DNA of 64,000 bases from CAZBWP01 sp964630265. Its GTDB lineage: Bacteria > Pseudomonadota > Alphaproteobacteria > Rhodospirillales > Defluviicoccaceae. The notes beneath the pieces were generated by a model. The model was not told where the DNA came from. It made no database searches and saw nothing but the letters and a program-made list of their open reading frames with translations. The first letter of the stretch is position 1. Every line of letters begins with the position of its first letter. Of the stretch, positions 1 to 9,364 are shown in pieces. The position numbers were made by a program, and so were the translations under genes. The stretch is taken from NCBI GenBank assembly GCA_964630265.1, contig CAZVRW010000003.1, positions 1 through 64,000 on the forward strand, written 5' to 3'.

Positions 1-90
1 GACACGCATGGGAATCCCCAATGGGACTCAAGCGTCAGACTTGGACCACTAGGTCACCGATGCCGACAGCAACTTTGCGCAAGTGCACGG

Positions 91-999
91 TCACGCTTGG
101 GTTCGAGTGGCAAACACCCGTGCCACCCTCGATGCCGGTTCCCGCCCGAGCGCCTCGCAGATGAATCGTCCGGAGGCAGCGACCGCATCTAGATCGACTC
201 CGGTCTCAATGCCGAGGCCGTTCAGCATGTAGAGCACGTCCTCGGTCGCGACATTGCCGGCCGCGCCCTTGGCATAGGGGCAGCCGCCGAGGCCGGCGAC
301 GGCGCAATCGATGGTCGCGATGCCACAGTCGAGCACGGCGAGGATGTTCGCAAGTGCCTGACCGTAGGTGTCGTGGTAGTGGGCCGCGAGACGATCGACC
401 GGAACGCGCTCGGCGACGGCCTGCACCACGGCCTGGGCTTGGCCCGGGGTGCCGACGCCGATGGTGTCGCCGAGCGAGATCTCGTGGCAACCCATGGCGA
501 ACAAGCGGTCGGCAACGCGCGCGACAGCATCGACCGCCACGTCGCCTTCGTACGGACAGCCGTGGACGCAGGATACATAGCCCCGGACCACTACCCCATG
601 CGCCGTCGCCGCCTCGCAGACGGCGGCGAAGCGATCCAGACTGGCGTCGATCGAGCAGTTGATGTTCTTGCGTGAGAACGTCTCGGACGCTGAACCAAAG
701 ACGGCGACCTCCTTCGCCCCCGCGGCCACCGCGGCGTCGAGTCCCTGGATGTTCGGCGTCAGAACAAGGAAGCGCCGCCCCGCTGGCCGGGCGATCCCCG
801 CCAGCACCGTATCGGTTTCCGCCATCTGCGGCACCCATTTCGCCGATACGAAACTGCCCACCTCGATCACCGGCACCCCCGCGGCGACCAGCCTGTCAAT
901 AAGCCCGATCCGCACGGCGACAGGCACCGGCCGCACCTCGTTTTGCAGGCCGTCCCGAGGCCCCACCTCCACCAGCTTGACCCGTGTCGGCAGCCGCAT
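91..999 (-). CDS. mvaB: Hydroxymethylglutaryl-CoA lyase
   Basis: Last step of leucine catabolism: cleaves HMG-CoA to acetyl-CoA and acetoacetate in the cytoplasm. At 302 aa it has the family's usual size, with a single TIM-barrel HMGL-like domain. Visible motifs are VEVGPRDGLQNE near the N-terminus, the metal-site region HYHDTYGQALAN, and GLGGCPYAKGAAGN, which holds the active-site Cys. The open frame continues upstream, but the ATG at 999 is preceded by GAAGGAGAAGG and matches the family N-terminus. It follows mccA by 19 bases and is the last gene of the leucine operon. Bases 1-90 downstream show no feature. Confidence 0.95.
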   Translation of the reverse strand: MRLPTRVKLVEVGPRDGLQNEVRPVPVAVRIGLIDRLVAAGVPVIEVGSFVSAKWVPQMAETDTVLAGIARPAGRRFLVLTPNIQGLDAAVAAGAKEVAVFGSASETFSRKNINCSIDASLDRFAAVCEAATAHGVVVRGYVSCVHGCPYEGDVAVDAVARVADRLFAMGCHEISLGDTIGVGTPGQAQAVVQAVAERVPVDRLAAHYHDTYGQALANILAVLDCGIATIDCAVAGLGGCPYAKGAAGNVATEDVLYMLNGLGIETGVDLDAVAASGRFICEALGREPASRVARVFATRTQA

Positions 1000-1018
1000 C
1001 GGCCTTCTCCTTCGGGGG

Positions 1019-3061
1019 TCACTCTTCAGCGGCGCCCAGTCCATCCTGTTGGCCCGCGCCTTCCTGTCGAAACGTGACGAGTTCCGCCCCCTCCTCCACG
1101 TGTTCCCCAACATCATAATGGACGACCGCGACGATCCCGTCGGCCGGCGCCGTGATCGCATGCTCCGTCTTCATGGCCTCCAGCACGATCAGCGTCGCGC
1201 CACGAGCGACAGCATCTCCCGCCCGCGCTCCGATGGCGATCACCTTGCCGGGCATGGGTGCGGTCAAGCCGCCGCCGGTCGCTTCCTGCATTTCGGCGCG
1301 AGCGGCCGGGTCTACCGGTTCCAGGCGACGCGTCTCCCCCGCGAACAGAATCGTCAGCGTGTCCTGATAGTGCACCACGGTGGCGCGCAGCCGCACGCCG
1401 TCGAGCGTCGCAAGCAGGTCGCCCGCGGCATCGAACGCGCCCGACGCCGCGATGGGCGTGTCCTCTCCTGGAATTTCCAGCTCCAGACCGCCGGCGCGAT
1501 AGTGGACGACGACGTCGATGGATCGCTCGGCAGACCGAAACGTCAGAACGTGATGGTTGTCATCGTTCAAGCGCCAGCCCGACGTGGCGTGCCAGGGCGA
1601 ATGGGGATCGGCCGACCGAGCCGCGGCAGCGCGGGCCTCCGCGTCCCGACGCAACAGCACATCGAGTGTTGCCAGAGCGAGAAACCGGGCGCTCGCCGGT
1701 GTTCTCTCCGCGAATACCTCACGCCGATGATCGTCGATGAAACGGGTCTGAAGCTCGCCGGCGACGTATGCAGGAAGCGCCGTCAGGTTCAGCAGAAAAG
1801 CGACATTGGTCTGCGGGCCGACCACCTGGGTCTCCGCGAGCGCGGCGCGCAACCGCATCACCGCCGATGTCCGCGTCGCGTCCCAGACGATGAGCTTGGC
1901 GATCATCGGATCGTAGAAAGTGCCGACGCTGTCGCCTTGCCGAACGCCCGCGTCCACCCGCAGGTGCTCCGTCTCGTCGGGGAAGCGGAGATGCCGCAGC
2001 GTTCCGGCCGCCGGCAGGAAATCACGATCCGGGTCCTCGGCGTAGATCCGCACCTCAACGGCGTGTCCTTCGACCGCTAGGTCCTCCTGGCGCAACGGCA
2101 GAGCTTCCCCCCAGGCCACCCGCAACTGCCAGTCGACGAGGTCCAGTCCGGTGATCATCTCGGTCACCGGATGCTCGACCTGCAGCCGGGTGTTCATTTC
2201 CATGAAATAGAACGCGCCATCGGGGGCGAGGAGAAACTCCACGGTTCCCGCACCCACGTAGCTGACCACCCGTGCCGCCGTGACCGCGGTTGTACCCAGC
2301 GCGGCCCGCAGGTCGGCACCGATCTCCGGTGCTGGCGCCTCTTCGATGATCTTTTGGTGCCGACGCTGGATCGAGCAGTCGCGCTCGAAGAGATGCACGA
2401 TGTTGCCATGGGTGTCGGCGAACACCTGTACCTCGATATGTCGAGCGCGCTCCAGGTACCGCTCGAGCAGCAGCGAGCCGTCGCCGAACGCCGCGGTCGC
2501 CTCCCGCGCTGCGGCAACCAAGGCCTCGTCCAGTTCTTGCCGCGAGCGGACCACCCGCATGCCGCGGCCACCACCGCCCGATGACGCCTTGACCAGCAAC
2601 GGAAAACCGATCCCCTCGGCGGCTTGGCGCAGCAGACCGGAGTCCTGGGCGGTGCCATGATAGCCGGGTGTTACCGGCACGCCGGCCGCCTCCATCAACG
2701 CCTTCGCCGCGATCTTCGAGCCCATGGCGCGGATCGCGTCGGGTGGCGGGCCGATGAACACCACCCCCGCGCCGCCGCATCGCTCCGCGAAGTCGGCATT
2801 CTCGGACAGGAATCCGTAGCCAGGGTGGATCGCCTCGGCGCCGGAGGCGAGCGCCGCGTCGATGATCCGATCGCCCCGGAGGTAACTGTCGCGAGCCTCT
2901 GGCGGCCCGATGCGGTGGGCTTCGTCCGCCATTGCCACGTGCAACGCATCGGCGTCGACATCGGAGTAGACGGCGACGGTGCGAATGCCGCGATCGCGCG
3001 CCGTCCGGATGATCCGACAGGCGATCTCGCCGCGATTTGCGATCAGAACCTTCCCGAACAT
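1019..3061 (-). CDS. mccA: Methylcrotonyl-CoA carboxylase, biotin-containing alpha subunit
   Basis: Biotin carboxylase and biotin carrier subunit of 3-methylcrotonyl-CoA carboxylase (leucine degradation). 680 aa. In order: biotin carboxylase N-terminal domain (starts MFGKVLIANRGEIACR), ATP-grasp with the glycine-rich SSGGGGRGMR loop, a C-terminal carboxylase domain with EMNTRLQVEHPVTE, a linker domain, and a biotinyl domain with LEAMKTEH whose biotinylated Lys is about residue 631. The start is set by MFGKVLIANRG; the ATG overlaps the stop of the preceding hydratase gene as ATGA. Propionyl- or acetyl-CoA carboxylase alpha subunits look similar, but the neighbours point to methylcrotonyl-CoA. 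Confidence 0.93.
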   Translation of the reverse strand: MFGKVLIANRGEIACRIIRTARDRGIRTVAVYSDVDADALHVAMADEAHRIGPPEARDSYLRGDRIIDAALASGAEAIHPGYGFLSENADFAERCGGAGVVFIGPPPDAIRAMGSKIAAKALMEAAGVPVTPGYHGTAQDSGLLRQAAEGIGFPLLVKASSGGGGRGMRVVRSRQELDEALVAAAREATAAFGDGSLLLERYLERARHIEVQVFADTHGNIVHLFERDCSIQRRHQKIIEEAPAPEIGADLRAALGTTAVTAARVVSYVGAGTVEFLLAPDGAFYFMEMNTRLQVEHPVTEMITGLDLVDWQLRVAWGEALPLRQEDLAVEGHAVEVRIYAEDPDRDFLPAAGTLRHLRFPDETEHLRVDAGVRQGDSVGTFYDPMIAKLIVWDATRTSAVMRLRAALAETQVVGPQTNVAFLLNLTALPAYVAGELQTRFIDDHRREVFAERTPASARFLALATLDVLLRRDAEARAAAARSADPHSPWHATSGWRLNDDNHHVLTFRSAERSIDVVVHYRAGGLELEIPGEDTPIAASGAFDAAGDLLATLDGVRLRATVVHYQDTLTILFAGETRRLEPVDPAARAEMQEATGGGLTAPMPGKVIAIGARAGDAVARGATLIVLEAMKTEHAITAPADGIVAVVHYDVGEHVEEGAELVTFRQEGAGQQDGLGAAEE

Positions 3062-3846
3062 CAGCGGCTCGCCGCGCGTTTTTCGAGAAACGCGGCAACG
3101 CGCGACCGTCCCTCGTCCGACGACCGCGCCCGGGCGATGTGTTCCGCCGTTTCGCGCATCAGCGACGCATCCACCGGACGGCCAACGACTGCCGAGATCA
3201 TCGACTTGCACTGGGCGATCGCCTGAATCCCGCCGGCAGCGAGCTCGGCTAGGAGCCCTTCCACCGTTGCCGCCACGTCGGCAGCGGGCACGGCCAGATG
3301 AATCAAACCGATCCGCATTGCCGTCTCGGCATCGAAGCGCTCTGCCGTGAGAAACCAGCGCCGGGCCTGCCGCGCGCCAATCGCCGCGATGACGTAGGGC
3401 GAGATCGTTCCGGGCACCAAGCCCAGCCGCACTTCGGTGAGAGCGAATGTCGCCCGCTCCCGCGCCGCCACAGCGATGTCGCAAGCAGCGATGAGGCCGA
3501 TTCCCCCCCCGTACGCCGGTCCCTGGACGACGGCCACCGTCGGTTTCCCCAAGGTGTTCAGAACCCGCAACATCTCCGCCAGACGCAGCGCGTCGTCCAC
3601 GTTCTCCGCGAAGGAATATCCGGCCACGCGGCGCATCCAGCGAAGATCCGCTCCCGCCGAGAAACTCTCACCGGTTGCCGCGACGACGACGGCCCGAACG
3701 CCCGGATCCGCGTCAAGAGCGCTCAGCACCCCAGTCATCTCGTCGATCAGGACATCGTCGAAGGCGTTATGGACGTGCGGCCGATCGAGCAGCAGCCAAG
3801 CCGCTCCGTCCGCATTGACGTCGACGCGGATGGTTTCTCCGCTCAT
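3061..3846 (-). CDS. liuC: Enoyl-CoA hydratase family, probable methylglutaconyl-CoA hydratase
   Basis: 261-aa crotonase-fold protein. Seen: the CoA/oxyanion-hole stretch SAGADLRWM, then the second oxyanion element AYGGGIGLIAACDIAVAA, and the FALTEVRLGLVPGTISPYV region typical of the family. In leucine degradation the hydratase between the carboxylase and HMG-CoA lyase converts 3-methylglutaconyl-CoA to HMG-CoA; its place between mccB and mccA supports this assignment. Its stop overlaps the mccA start by ATGA, so the two are probably translationally coupled. Substrate is inferred from context, not from residues. Confidence 0.88.
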   Translation of the reverse strand: MSGETIRVDVNADGAAWLLLDRPHVHNAFDDVLIDEMTGVLSALDADPGVRAVVVAATGESFSAGADLRWMRRVAGYSFAENVDDALRLAEMLRVLNTLGKPTVAVVQGPAYGGGIGLIAACDIAVAARERATFALTEVRLGLVPGTISPYVIAAIGARQARRWFLTAERFDAETAMRIGLIHLAVPAADVAATVEGLLAELAAGGIQAIAQCKSMISAVVGRPVDASLMRETAEHIARARSSDEGRSRVAAFLEKRAASR

Positions 3847-3866
3847 GTGTGGCTGCCCAACCTCAA

Positions 3867-4439
3867 CTAATGCTTGAAGGCGGCAGCGGGAACGACATCG
3901 AACCCTTCAGCGGTCGGTCGCCGCCACCAGAGCCTAAGCGTCGATGTGTGTTTCCGCTCGTAGTAGAGGATCTGCAGAGGGTACCAGCCCGCTTCCGGGA
4001 CATCGACTGCCAGCGGTGGCGAATCGTAGTCGGGATGCGGCGTCATGTCCTCGAACAGCATGGCGTCACCGACCGTCAGTCGCACCCCGTCGTTGGATGT
4101 GACCTTCAGTTCCCACCGCCCGACTTCGTCAAAATGGATGAAGCCCGTGATGTGCGCGCCGACGAAGTCGTTGGCATCGCTGGTCAGCACCGTGCCGATG
4201 CCAGTCCGATAATCAATCTGCGGCAGCGGCGGCCCCGCTTCCCCCGGACCGCGCTCGACCGCGGCGGCGAGGCTCGTATCCCTGAAATCATCATAGTAAT
4301 ACACGACGGCCAGACCACCGGCCAGCGCCGCCGGACCGGGTTGCGGTGTCGCCGGTCGAACCGTCTCCGCCGCATAACTGGTCGTCGTCAGGGCGAGCGC
4401 CACGACCGACGCCAAGACCAAGTGTTTCATCAGGGGCAT
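3867..4439 (-). CDS. Secreted PA14-like domain protein inside the leucine operon
   Basis: 190 aa. Begins MPLMKH followed by a hydrophobic stretch ending TTTSYAAE, a convincing Sec signal peptide. The mature part resembles a PA14 domain, a beta-sandwich often involved in carbohydrate binding: FIHFDEVGRWELKVTSNDG, then GVRLTVGDAMLFED, then YYERKHTSTLRLWWRRP. The ATG at 4439 has GGAGAAG about 9 bases upstream; an ATG at 4430 is an alternative. It lies between mccB and liuC in the same direction, 20 bases before liuC. A secreted binding protein in a cytoplasmic catabolic operon is unexpected. Function unknown. Confidence 0.75.
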   Translation of the reverse strand: MPLMKHLVLASVVALALTTTSYAAETVRPATPQPGPAALAGGLAVVYYYDDFRDTSLAAAVERGPGEAGPPLPQIDYRTGIGTVLTSDANDFVGAHITGFIHFDEVGRWELKVTSNDGVRLTVGDAMLFEDMTPHPDYDSPPLAVDVPEAGWYPLQILYYERKHTSTLRLWWRRPTAEGFDVVPAAAFKH

Positions 4440-4540
4440 TAGCTTGCTTCTCCAGACTGCCCGACCGCCGCACCGGGACACCAACGATCTCGTCTGTGCG
4501 GCACACCGCACCGCGCGGTTCGGCACCAAGAAACCCAAAA

Positions 4541-6160
4541 CTACATCCTGAACACACCGAACGTCGTTCGCTCGGTCGGCGCGTTCAACGACGCGGAAAG
4601 CCCCAATCCCAGAACCATCCGCGTATCTGCAGGATCGATGATGCCGTCGTCCCAGAGGCGCGCACTGGCATAGTAGGGATGCCCCTGGGTTTCGTACTGG
4701 CTCAGGATCGGCGCGCGAAACGCCCTTTCTTCTTCGGCGGTCCAAGCCGCGCCTTGCTCCGCCAGGCTGTCTCGCCGCACCGTCGCCAGCACCCCGGCCG
4801 CCTGTTCACCACCCATCACCGAAATCCGCGCGTTGGGCCACATCCAGAGAAACCGCGGAGCATAGGCCCTTCCGCACATGGAATAGTTGCCGGCGCCGAA
4901 GGAGCCACCGACCAGGACCGTCAGCTTCGGCACGCTGGCACACGCGACGGCCGTCACCATCTTGGCGCCATCCTTGGCGATCCCCCCCGCCTCCACCTTG
5001 CGGCCGACCATGAAGCCGGAGATGTTCTGCAGGAACACCAACGGGATGCCGCGCTGGCTGCACAGTTCGATGAAATGCGTGCCTTTCAGCGCCGACTCCG
5101 AAAACAGGATGCCGTTGTTGGCGACGATGCCCACGGGGTAACCGAAGATGTGGGCGAAGCAGCAGACCAGCGTCGGGCCGTAAAGCGCTTTGAATTCATG
5201 GAATTCAGAGGCATCGACGAGGCGGGCAATGAGTTCTCGGGCATCGTAAGGCTTGCGCAGGTCGGTGGGCACGATGCCGTAGATCTCGTGCTCGTCATAG
5301 GCCGGTGGGTGGGGCTCGAGCAGTGCCAGGGACGGCGTCTTCACCCGGTTCAGGTTGCCGACGATGCGCCGTGCAATGGCCAGCGCATGTCCGTCGTCGA
5401 GTGCATAGTGATCGGCGACGCCGGAGATGCGGGTGTGTACGTCGGCGCCGCCCAGGTCCTCCGCCGTGACCACCTCGCCGGTTGCCGCGCGCACCAGCGG
5501 CGGGCCACCGAGAAAGATGGTGCCCTGATTGCGAACAATGATGCTTTCGTCGGACATGGCCGGGACATAGGCGCCGCCCGCCGTGCAAGAGCCGTGGACC
5601 ACCGCGATCTGCGGCACCCGCGCCGCCGACATCTTTGCCTGATTGTAGAAAATTCGCCCGAAATGGTCCCGGTCGGGAAACACCTCATCCTGCTCCGGCA
5701 GATTGGCGCCACCCGACTCTACCAGATAGATACACGGCAGGTTGTTCTCGAGCGCGATCTCCTGGCCGCGAAGATGCTTCTTGACCGTCATGCCATAATA
5801 GGTGCCGCCCTTCACCGTCGGGTCGTTGGCGACGATCATGCATTCCACCCCGGCGACCCGACCGATCCCGGTGACGATACCGGCCGCCGGCACCTCGTTG
5901 TCGTACATGCCGTAGGCCGCGAGTTGCGAAAGCTCCAGAAACGGCGAACCGACATCGAGCAGCCGCCGGATACGCTCGCGGACCGGCAGGCGACCGCGGG
6001 CCATGTGTTTGGCGCGCGCACGCTCGCCACCACCCAGTTTGATGCGCCCCACCTCGGCGCGCAGCGCCGCGACCAGCGTCTCGAACGCCTGGGCGTTGGC
6101 TTTGAAGCCCTCGGACCGTGTGTCGATGGCGCTACGAAAGCGGATCATGTCCGCCGCCAC
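4541..6160 (-). CDS. mccB: Methylcrotonyl-CoA carboxylase, carboxyltransferase beta subunit
   Basis: 539 aa, normal for the family. Transfers the carboxyl group from biotin on MccA to 3-methylcrotonyl-CoA. Two crotonase-like halves are visible: the N-half with LVESGGANLPEQDEVFPDR and GTIFLGGPPLVRAATGE, the C-half with GIVANNGILFSESALKG, IPLVFLQNISGFMVG and GSFGAGNYSMCGRAY. The GTG at 6160 is used here; an in-frame ATG at 6148 (MIRFRSAIDTRS) is equally possible because neither has a strong ribosome site. It starts 10 bases after the SDR gene. Confidence 0.93.
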   Translation of the reverse strand: MAADMIRFRSAIDTRSEGFKANAQAFETLVAALRAEVGRIKLGGGERARAKHMARGRLPVRERIRRLLDVGSPFLELSQLAAYGMYDNEVPAAGIVTGIGRVAGVECMIVANDPTVKGGTYYGMTVKKHLRGQEIALENNLPCIYLVESGGANLPEQDEVFPDRDHFGRIFYNQAKMSAARVPQIAVVHGSCTAGGAYVPAMSDESIIVRNQGTIFLGGPPLVRAATGEVVTAEDLGGADVHTRISGVADHYALDDGHALAIARRIVGNLNRVKTPSLALLEPHPPAYDEHEIYGIVPTDLRKPYDARELIARLVDASEFHEFKALYGPTLVCCFAHIFGYPVGIVANNGILFSESALKGTHFIELCSQRGIPLVFLQNISGFMVGRKVEAGGIAKDGAKMVTAVACASVPKLTVLVGGSFGAGNYSMCGRAYAPRFLWMWPNARISVMGGEQAAGVLATVRRDSLAEQGAAWTAEEERAFRAPILSQYETQGHPYYASARLWDDGIIDPADTRMVLGLGLSASLNAPTERTTFGVFRM

Positions 6161-6170
6161 GTCCGCATCG

Positions 6171-6854
6171 TTACCAAGGCACCTCTTTCCCTTCGTAGTC
6201 GAAGAAATGCCCGCTTTTTTCGGGAGTCAGGTCGGCGATCACCTGACGCATCCCGGTAACGCTCTCGGACGCATCAATCAGCGCCGATGGCCCGCCCATG
6301 TCGGTGCGCACCCAACCGGGATGCAGCAGACCCACGGTCACCCCGGATCCACGGGTGTCGATGGCAAAACTCCTCATCGTCGCATTGAGCGCCGCTTTCG
6401 ACGAACGGTAGATATAGGCACCGCCCGAAGTATTGTCGGTCATGCTGCCCATCTTGCTGCTGATGGCGACAATCTTCTTCTGGGTGCTCCGCGTGACGTT
6501 GGCGAGCAGCACCACGCTGAGCTTCAGCGGTGCCGCAACGTTGGTGCGCATTACGTGCGGCCATTCCCGATAGTCCATCTTGTCGTAGGTCAGCTTCGTC
6601 GGCCCGTAGACGCCGGCGTTGTTGATCAGGACGTCAATGGCCGTCTTGGCCAGCGTCGATCCGAGCGCTTCCACCTGCGCAAAGTCGGTGACGTCGAGAG
6701 GGTGGACCTCGATGCTGCCCTCCAGCGCGTTCAGCTCCGTCGCGGCGAGCGGCGCCCGACAGGTCGCGATGACCGTCCACTGGTTCGCCAGATACTGCCT
6801 TGCGAACTCCAGTCCGAGCCCGCGATTGGCTCCGGTGATGAGACACGTTGGCAT
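6171..6854 (-). CDS. Short-chain dehydrogenase/reductase of unknown substrate
   Basis: 227-aa Rossmann-fold SDR. Cofactor motif TGANRGLG at residues 7-14, NNAGVYG, catalytic Ser in AISSKMGS and the Tyr/Lys pair in YRSSK. It looks like the C-factor-like class of small SDRs. GGAGGGGACG precedes the ATG at 6854. It sits between ivd and mccB in the leucine operon, but no SDR is needed for the standard pathway, so its role there is unknown. Confidence 0.85.
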   Translation of the reverse strand: MPTCLITGANRGLGLEFARQYLANQWTVIATCRAPLAATELNALEGSIEVHPLDVTDFAQVEALGSTLAKTAIDVLINNAGVYGPTKLTYDKMDYREWPHVMRTNVAAPLKLSVVLLANVTRSTQKKIVAISSKMGSMTDNTSGGAYIYRSSKAALNATMRSFAIDTRGSGVTVGLLHPGWVRTDMGGPSALIDASESVTGMRQVIADLTPEKSGHFFDYEGKEVPW

Positions 6855-6958
6855 CGTCCCCTCCTGCGTGCGTGTGGCCGCCAGTCACCGCTGATGCTTA
6901 CGACCGATCGCCGCGAACGTCCACGCCCGCGAGCACGACCGTTGCCGGTCGTCCGCCG

Positions 6959-8131
6959 TCACGCCGTCTCCTCAAACAGTTCGCGCCCGATCAGCCAGCG
7001 GCGGATCTCGCTGGTTCCGGCCCCGATTTCGTAGAGCTTGGCGTCACGGAGCAGCCGCCCGGTCGGGTATTCGTTGATGTAGCCGTTGCCGCCGAGGCAC
7101 TGGATCGCGTCCAGCGCCATCTGCGTCGCCCGCTCGGAGGCGTACAGGATGGCGCCGGCGGCGTCTTTGCGGGTCGTTTCGCGCCGGTCGCAGGCCCGGG
7201 CGACGGCATAGACATAGGCCTTGCTGGCGTTCAATGTCGTATACATATCCGCCAGCTTCGCCTGCATGATCTGGGACGCGCCGATCGGCTGGTTGAACTG
7301 CTGGCGCTCGTGCACATACGGCACGACAATGTCCAGGCAAGCCTGCATGATGCCGAGTGGACCGCCGGCGAGCACCAGCCGTTCATAGTCGAGACCGCTC
7401 ATCAGGACGTTGACGCCCCGACCGACGCCGCCGAGCACGTTTTCTTCCGGCACCTCACAGTCCTCGAAAACCAGTTCGCAGGTGTTGGAGCCGCGCATGC
7501 CGAGTTTGTCGAGTTTCTGCGCCGTCGAGAAGCCCTTGAAGCCGCGTTCCACCAGAAAGGCCGTGATCCCGCGCGGGCCGGCTTTCAAATCGGTCTTGGC
7601 GTAGACCACCAGGACCGACGCCTCGGGACCGTTGGTGATCCACATCTTGCTGCCATTGAGAACATAGGCGCCGTTGCTCCGGTCGGCGCGCAGTTGCATG
7701 CCGACCACATCCGACCCGGCGCCGGTTTCGCTCATCGCCAGTGCGCCGACGTGCTCGCCCGAGATCAGCTTCGGCAGGTAGCGGCGGCGCTGGTCGTCTG
7801 TGCCGTTGCGCCGGATTTGGTTGACGCAAAGGTTGGAGTGCGCGCCGTAGCTGAGACCGACCGCGGCGGAGGCACGGCTGATCTCCTCCATGGCCACGGT
7901 GTGCTCCAGGTAGCCCATCCCGGACCCGCCCCACGCCTCCTCGACGGTGATTCCAAGCAGCCCCATGGCGCCGAACTTTTCCCACAGATCCGCGGGAAAC
8001 GCATTGTTGCAGTCGATCTCCGCGGCGCGCGGCGCGATCTCATCCGCCGCGAAGCTCATCACCGAGGCCCGCAGCATGTCGGCGGTCTCGCCCAGGTCGA
8101 AGTTCAGGCCAGGCAGCGTGTTGGGGATCAT
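6959..8131 (-). CDS. ivd: Isovaleryl-CoA dehydrogenase
   Basis: 390-aa flavin acyl-CoA dehydrogenase that oxidises isovaleryl-CoA to 3-methylcrotonyl-CoA and passes electrons to ETF. The fold's landmarks are present: GITVEEAWGGSGMGY, ALAMSETGAGSDVVGM at the FAD site, KMWITNGPEASVLVVYAKT, and CLGGNGYINEYP with RDAKLYEIGAGTSEIRR near the C-terminus. The Glu in LDYERLVLAGGPLGIMQ is where isovaleryl-CoA dehydrogenases carry their catalytic base, which separates it from short- and medium-chain enzymes. First dedicated enzyme of the leucine operon, 19 bases after the thioesterase gene. Confidence 0.95.
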   Translation of the reverse strand: MIPNTLPGLNFDLGETADMLRASVMSFAADEIAPRAAEIDCNNAFPADLWEKFGAMGLLGITVEEAWGGSGMGYLEHTVAMEEISRASAAVGLSYGAHSNLCVNQIRRNGTDDQRRRYLPKLISGEHVGALAMSETGAGSDVVGMQLRADRSNGAYVLNGSKMWITNGPEASVLVVYAKTDLKAGPRGITAFLVERGFKGFSTAQKLDKLGMRGSNTCELVFEDCEVPEENVLGGVGRGVNVLMSGLDYERLVLAGGPLGIMQACLDIVVPYVHERQQFNQPIGASQIMQAKLADMYTTLNASKAYVYAVARACDRRETTRKDAAGAILYASERATQMALDAIQCLGGNGYINEYPTGRLLRDAKLYEIGAGTSEIRRWLIGRELFEETA

Positions 8132-8150
8132 GGGGCCTCCCGGATTCGAC

Positions 8151-8618
8151 CTAGCCGACCACGTCGGGGCGGCCGGAAATGGTCATGAGTGTTTGTTGCA
8201 GGATCGCGCAAACACGCTCCCGCCCTTCCTTGATGACAACCACCTCGGCGCGGCTCACGGTCACCGTCCGTCCCGGCCGTACCACCTCGCCGCGCGCGAT
8301 GAGCGCGTCACCGTCGGCCGGCGCCGTCAGGTTGATCTTGAACTCGATCGTCAGCACGCCGGAGCCTACGGGCATCAGCGAGAACGCCGCGTAGCCTCCG
8401 GCGGAGTCGGCGATGGTGGCGACCACGCCGCCATGGAAGAAACCGTGCTGCTGTGAGAGGTGTTCGCCATAGGGCAGCCGGATTTCGCACCGGCCGGGAC
8501 CGCACGCCGTCATCATGGCGCCGAGATGCACCATGATGCCTTGCCGGGCAAAACTCTCTCGGACCCGCGCCGCATAGTGCGGATCCACCGGCACGTAATC
8601 GGTCACGTTGCCTCCCAA
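8151..8618 (-). CDS. PaaI-type hotdog-fold thioesterase
   Basis: 155 aa. The HGFFHGGVVATIADSAGGYA segment is the active-site helix region of PaaI/YiiD-like acyl-CoA thioesterases, followed by the FKINLTAPADGDALIARGEV strand pair. It probably hydrolyses an acyl- or phenylacetyl-CoA, perhaps freeing CoA trapped by leucine-pathway intermediates; the substrate cannot be told from sequence. Starts at the ATG at 8618 (MGGNVTDY); an internal GTG at 8606 is possible. First gene of the leucine cluster. Confidence 0.85.
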   Translation of the reverse strand: MGGNVTDYVPVDPHYAARVRESFARQGIMVHLGAMMTACGPGRCEIRLPYGEHLSQQHGFFHGGVVATIADSAGGYAAFSLMPVGSGVLTIEFKINLTAPADGDALIARGEVVRPGRTVTVSRAEVVVIKEGRERVCAILQQTLMTISGRPDVVG

Positions 8619-8748
8619 ACCTTTTACGTCTTTGTCCGAGACCGTATGGGAGGTTCACGCCGCCGTCAATCGAACGGCTGGCGCTGCGCGACGCGCACGA
8701 CATCCGGGGTGGCGATGACCGCCGCCCACGCCGGGTCCGCGCTATCGG

Positions 8749-9162
8749 TCAGTTGATCTCCTTGAGTTCCAGGCGGATCAACTCGGTACCCCAGGAGCGT
8801 TCGATGTCCCGTACGGTGGCAACATAGGTCACCGCCTGTCCGGGACCGAGCGCGTCCACCTGCGACACCGGGATTTGCATGATCACGTCGGGCGCCTCGG
8901 CACCGGCGGCGCCTTCGTCCATGTCGATCAGGACCAATGCTTCCTCGATGAAATCGTCGCCGCGAACGCGCTGGGCCTCGACCACATGTCCCGACCAGCG
9001 GACGGTCTTGCCGCGCGCGTCGGCCAGCCACGAGCTCAGCGCCGCGTCACCGGCGGCCTTGGCGGCCTTCGCCGCCTCGTAGGGTAGATCGACAACCTGC
9101 GCGTCATCGCCGCAGCCGGCGAGCACTGCGCCGATCGCCCCGACGACAAGCCAACTGCGCAT
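8749..9162 (-). CDS. Small lipoprotein, possible OB-fold
   Basis: 137 aa. The short signal MRSWLVVGAIGAVLAGCG carries a lipobox (LAGC, Cys at residue 17), so it is probably a lipid-anchored periplasmic protein. The mature part, with GKTVRWSGHVVEAQRV, DVIMQIPVSQVDAL and QAVTYVATVRDIERS, has the alternating strand pattern of tRNA_anti-like OB-fold lipoproteins. That family match is by eye and tentative. No function can be assigned. It is 130 bases upstream of the thioesterase gene in the same direction. Confidence 0.7.
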   Translation of the reverse strand: MRSWLVVGAIGAVLAGCGDDAQVVDLPYEAAKAAKAAGDAALSSWLADARGKTVRWSGHVVEAQRVRGDDFIEEALVLIDMDEGAAGAEAPDVIMQIPVSQVDALGPGQAVTYVATVRDIERSWGTELIRLELKEIN

Positions 9163-9364
9163 TCCCGACTTTCCTTATTCAAAAAGGCCAATGGCCGACG
9201 AACCGATGCAGCACTGTGGGGCCGACTGCAACCGGGCGCAATCGCTTTCCCAAGGCCGTGGCGTGTCGCCCGGATGGAGCCAGCTTCGCCACCGATCACC
9301 CCGATTCACTCCATGCGGTCGCCGCCACCGTGGGGATCCGGAAACGGGGTCTGCGCCGCTCTGA

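Noticed and set aside
1162..3484. N-terminal extension of mccA to 821 residues
   Set aside because: The extra 141 residues are the out-of-frame reading of the hydratase gene; biotin carboxylases begin at MFGKVLIANRG.
4346..6259. A 637-codon plus-strand frame opposite mccB
   Set aside because: Mirror frame of a clear carboxyltransferase gene, with His/Arg/Gly-rich nonsense sequence.
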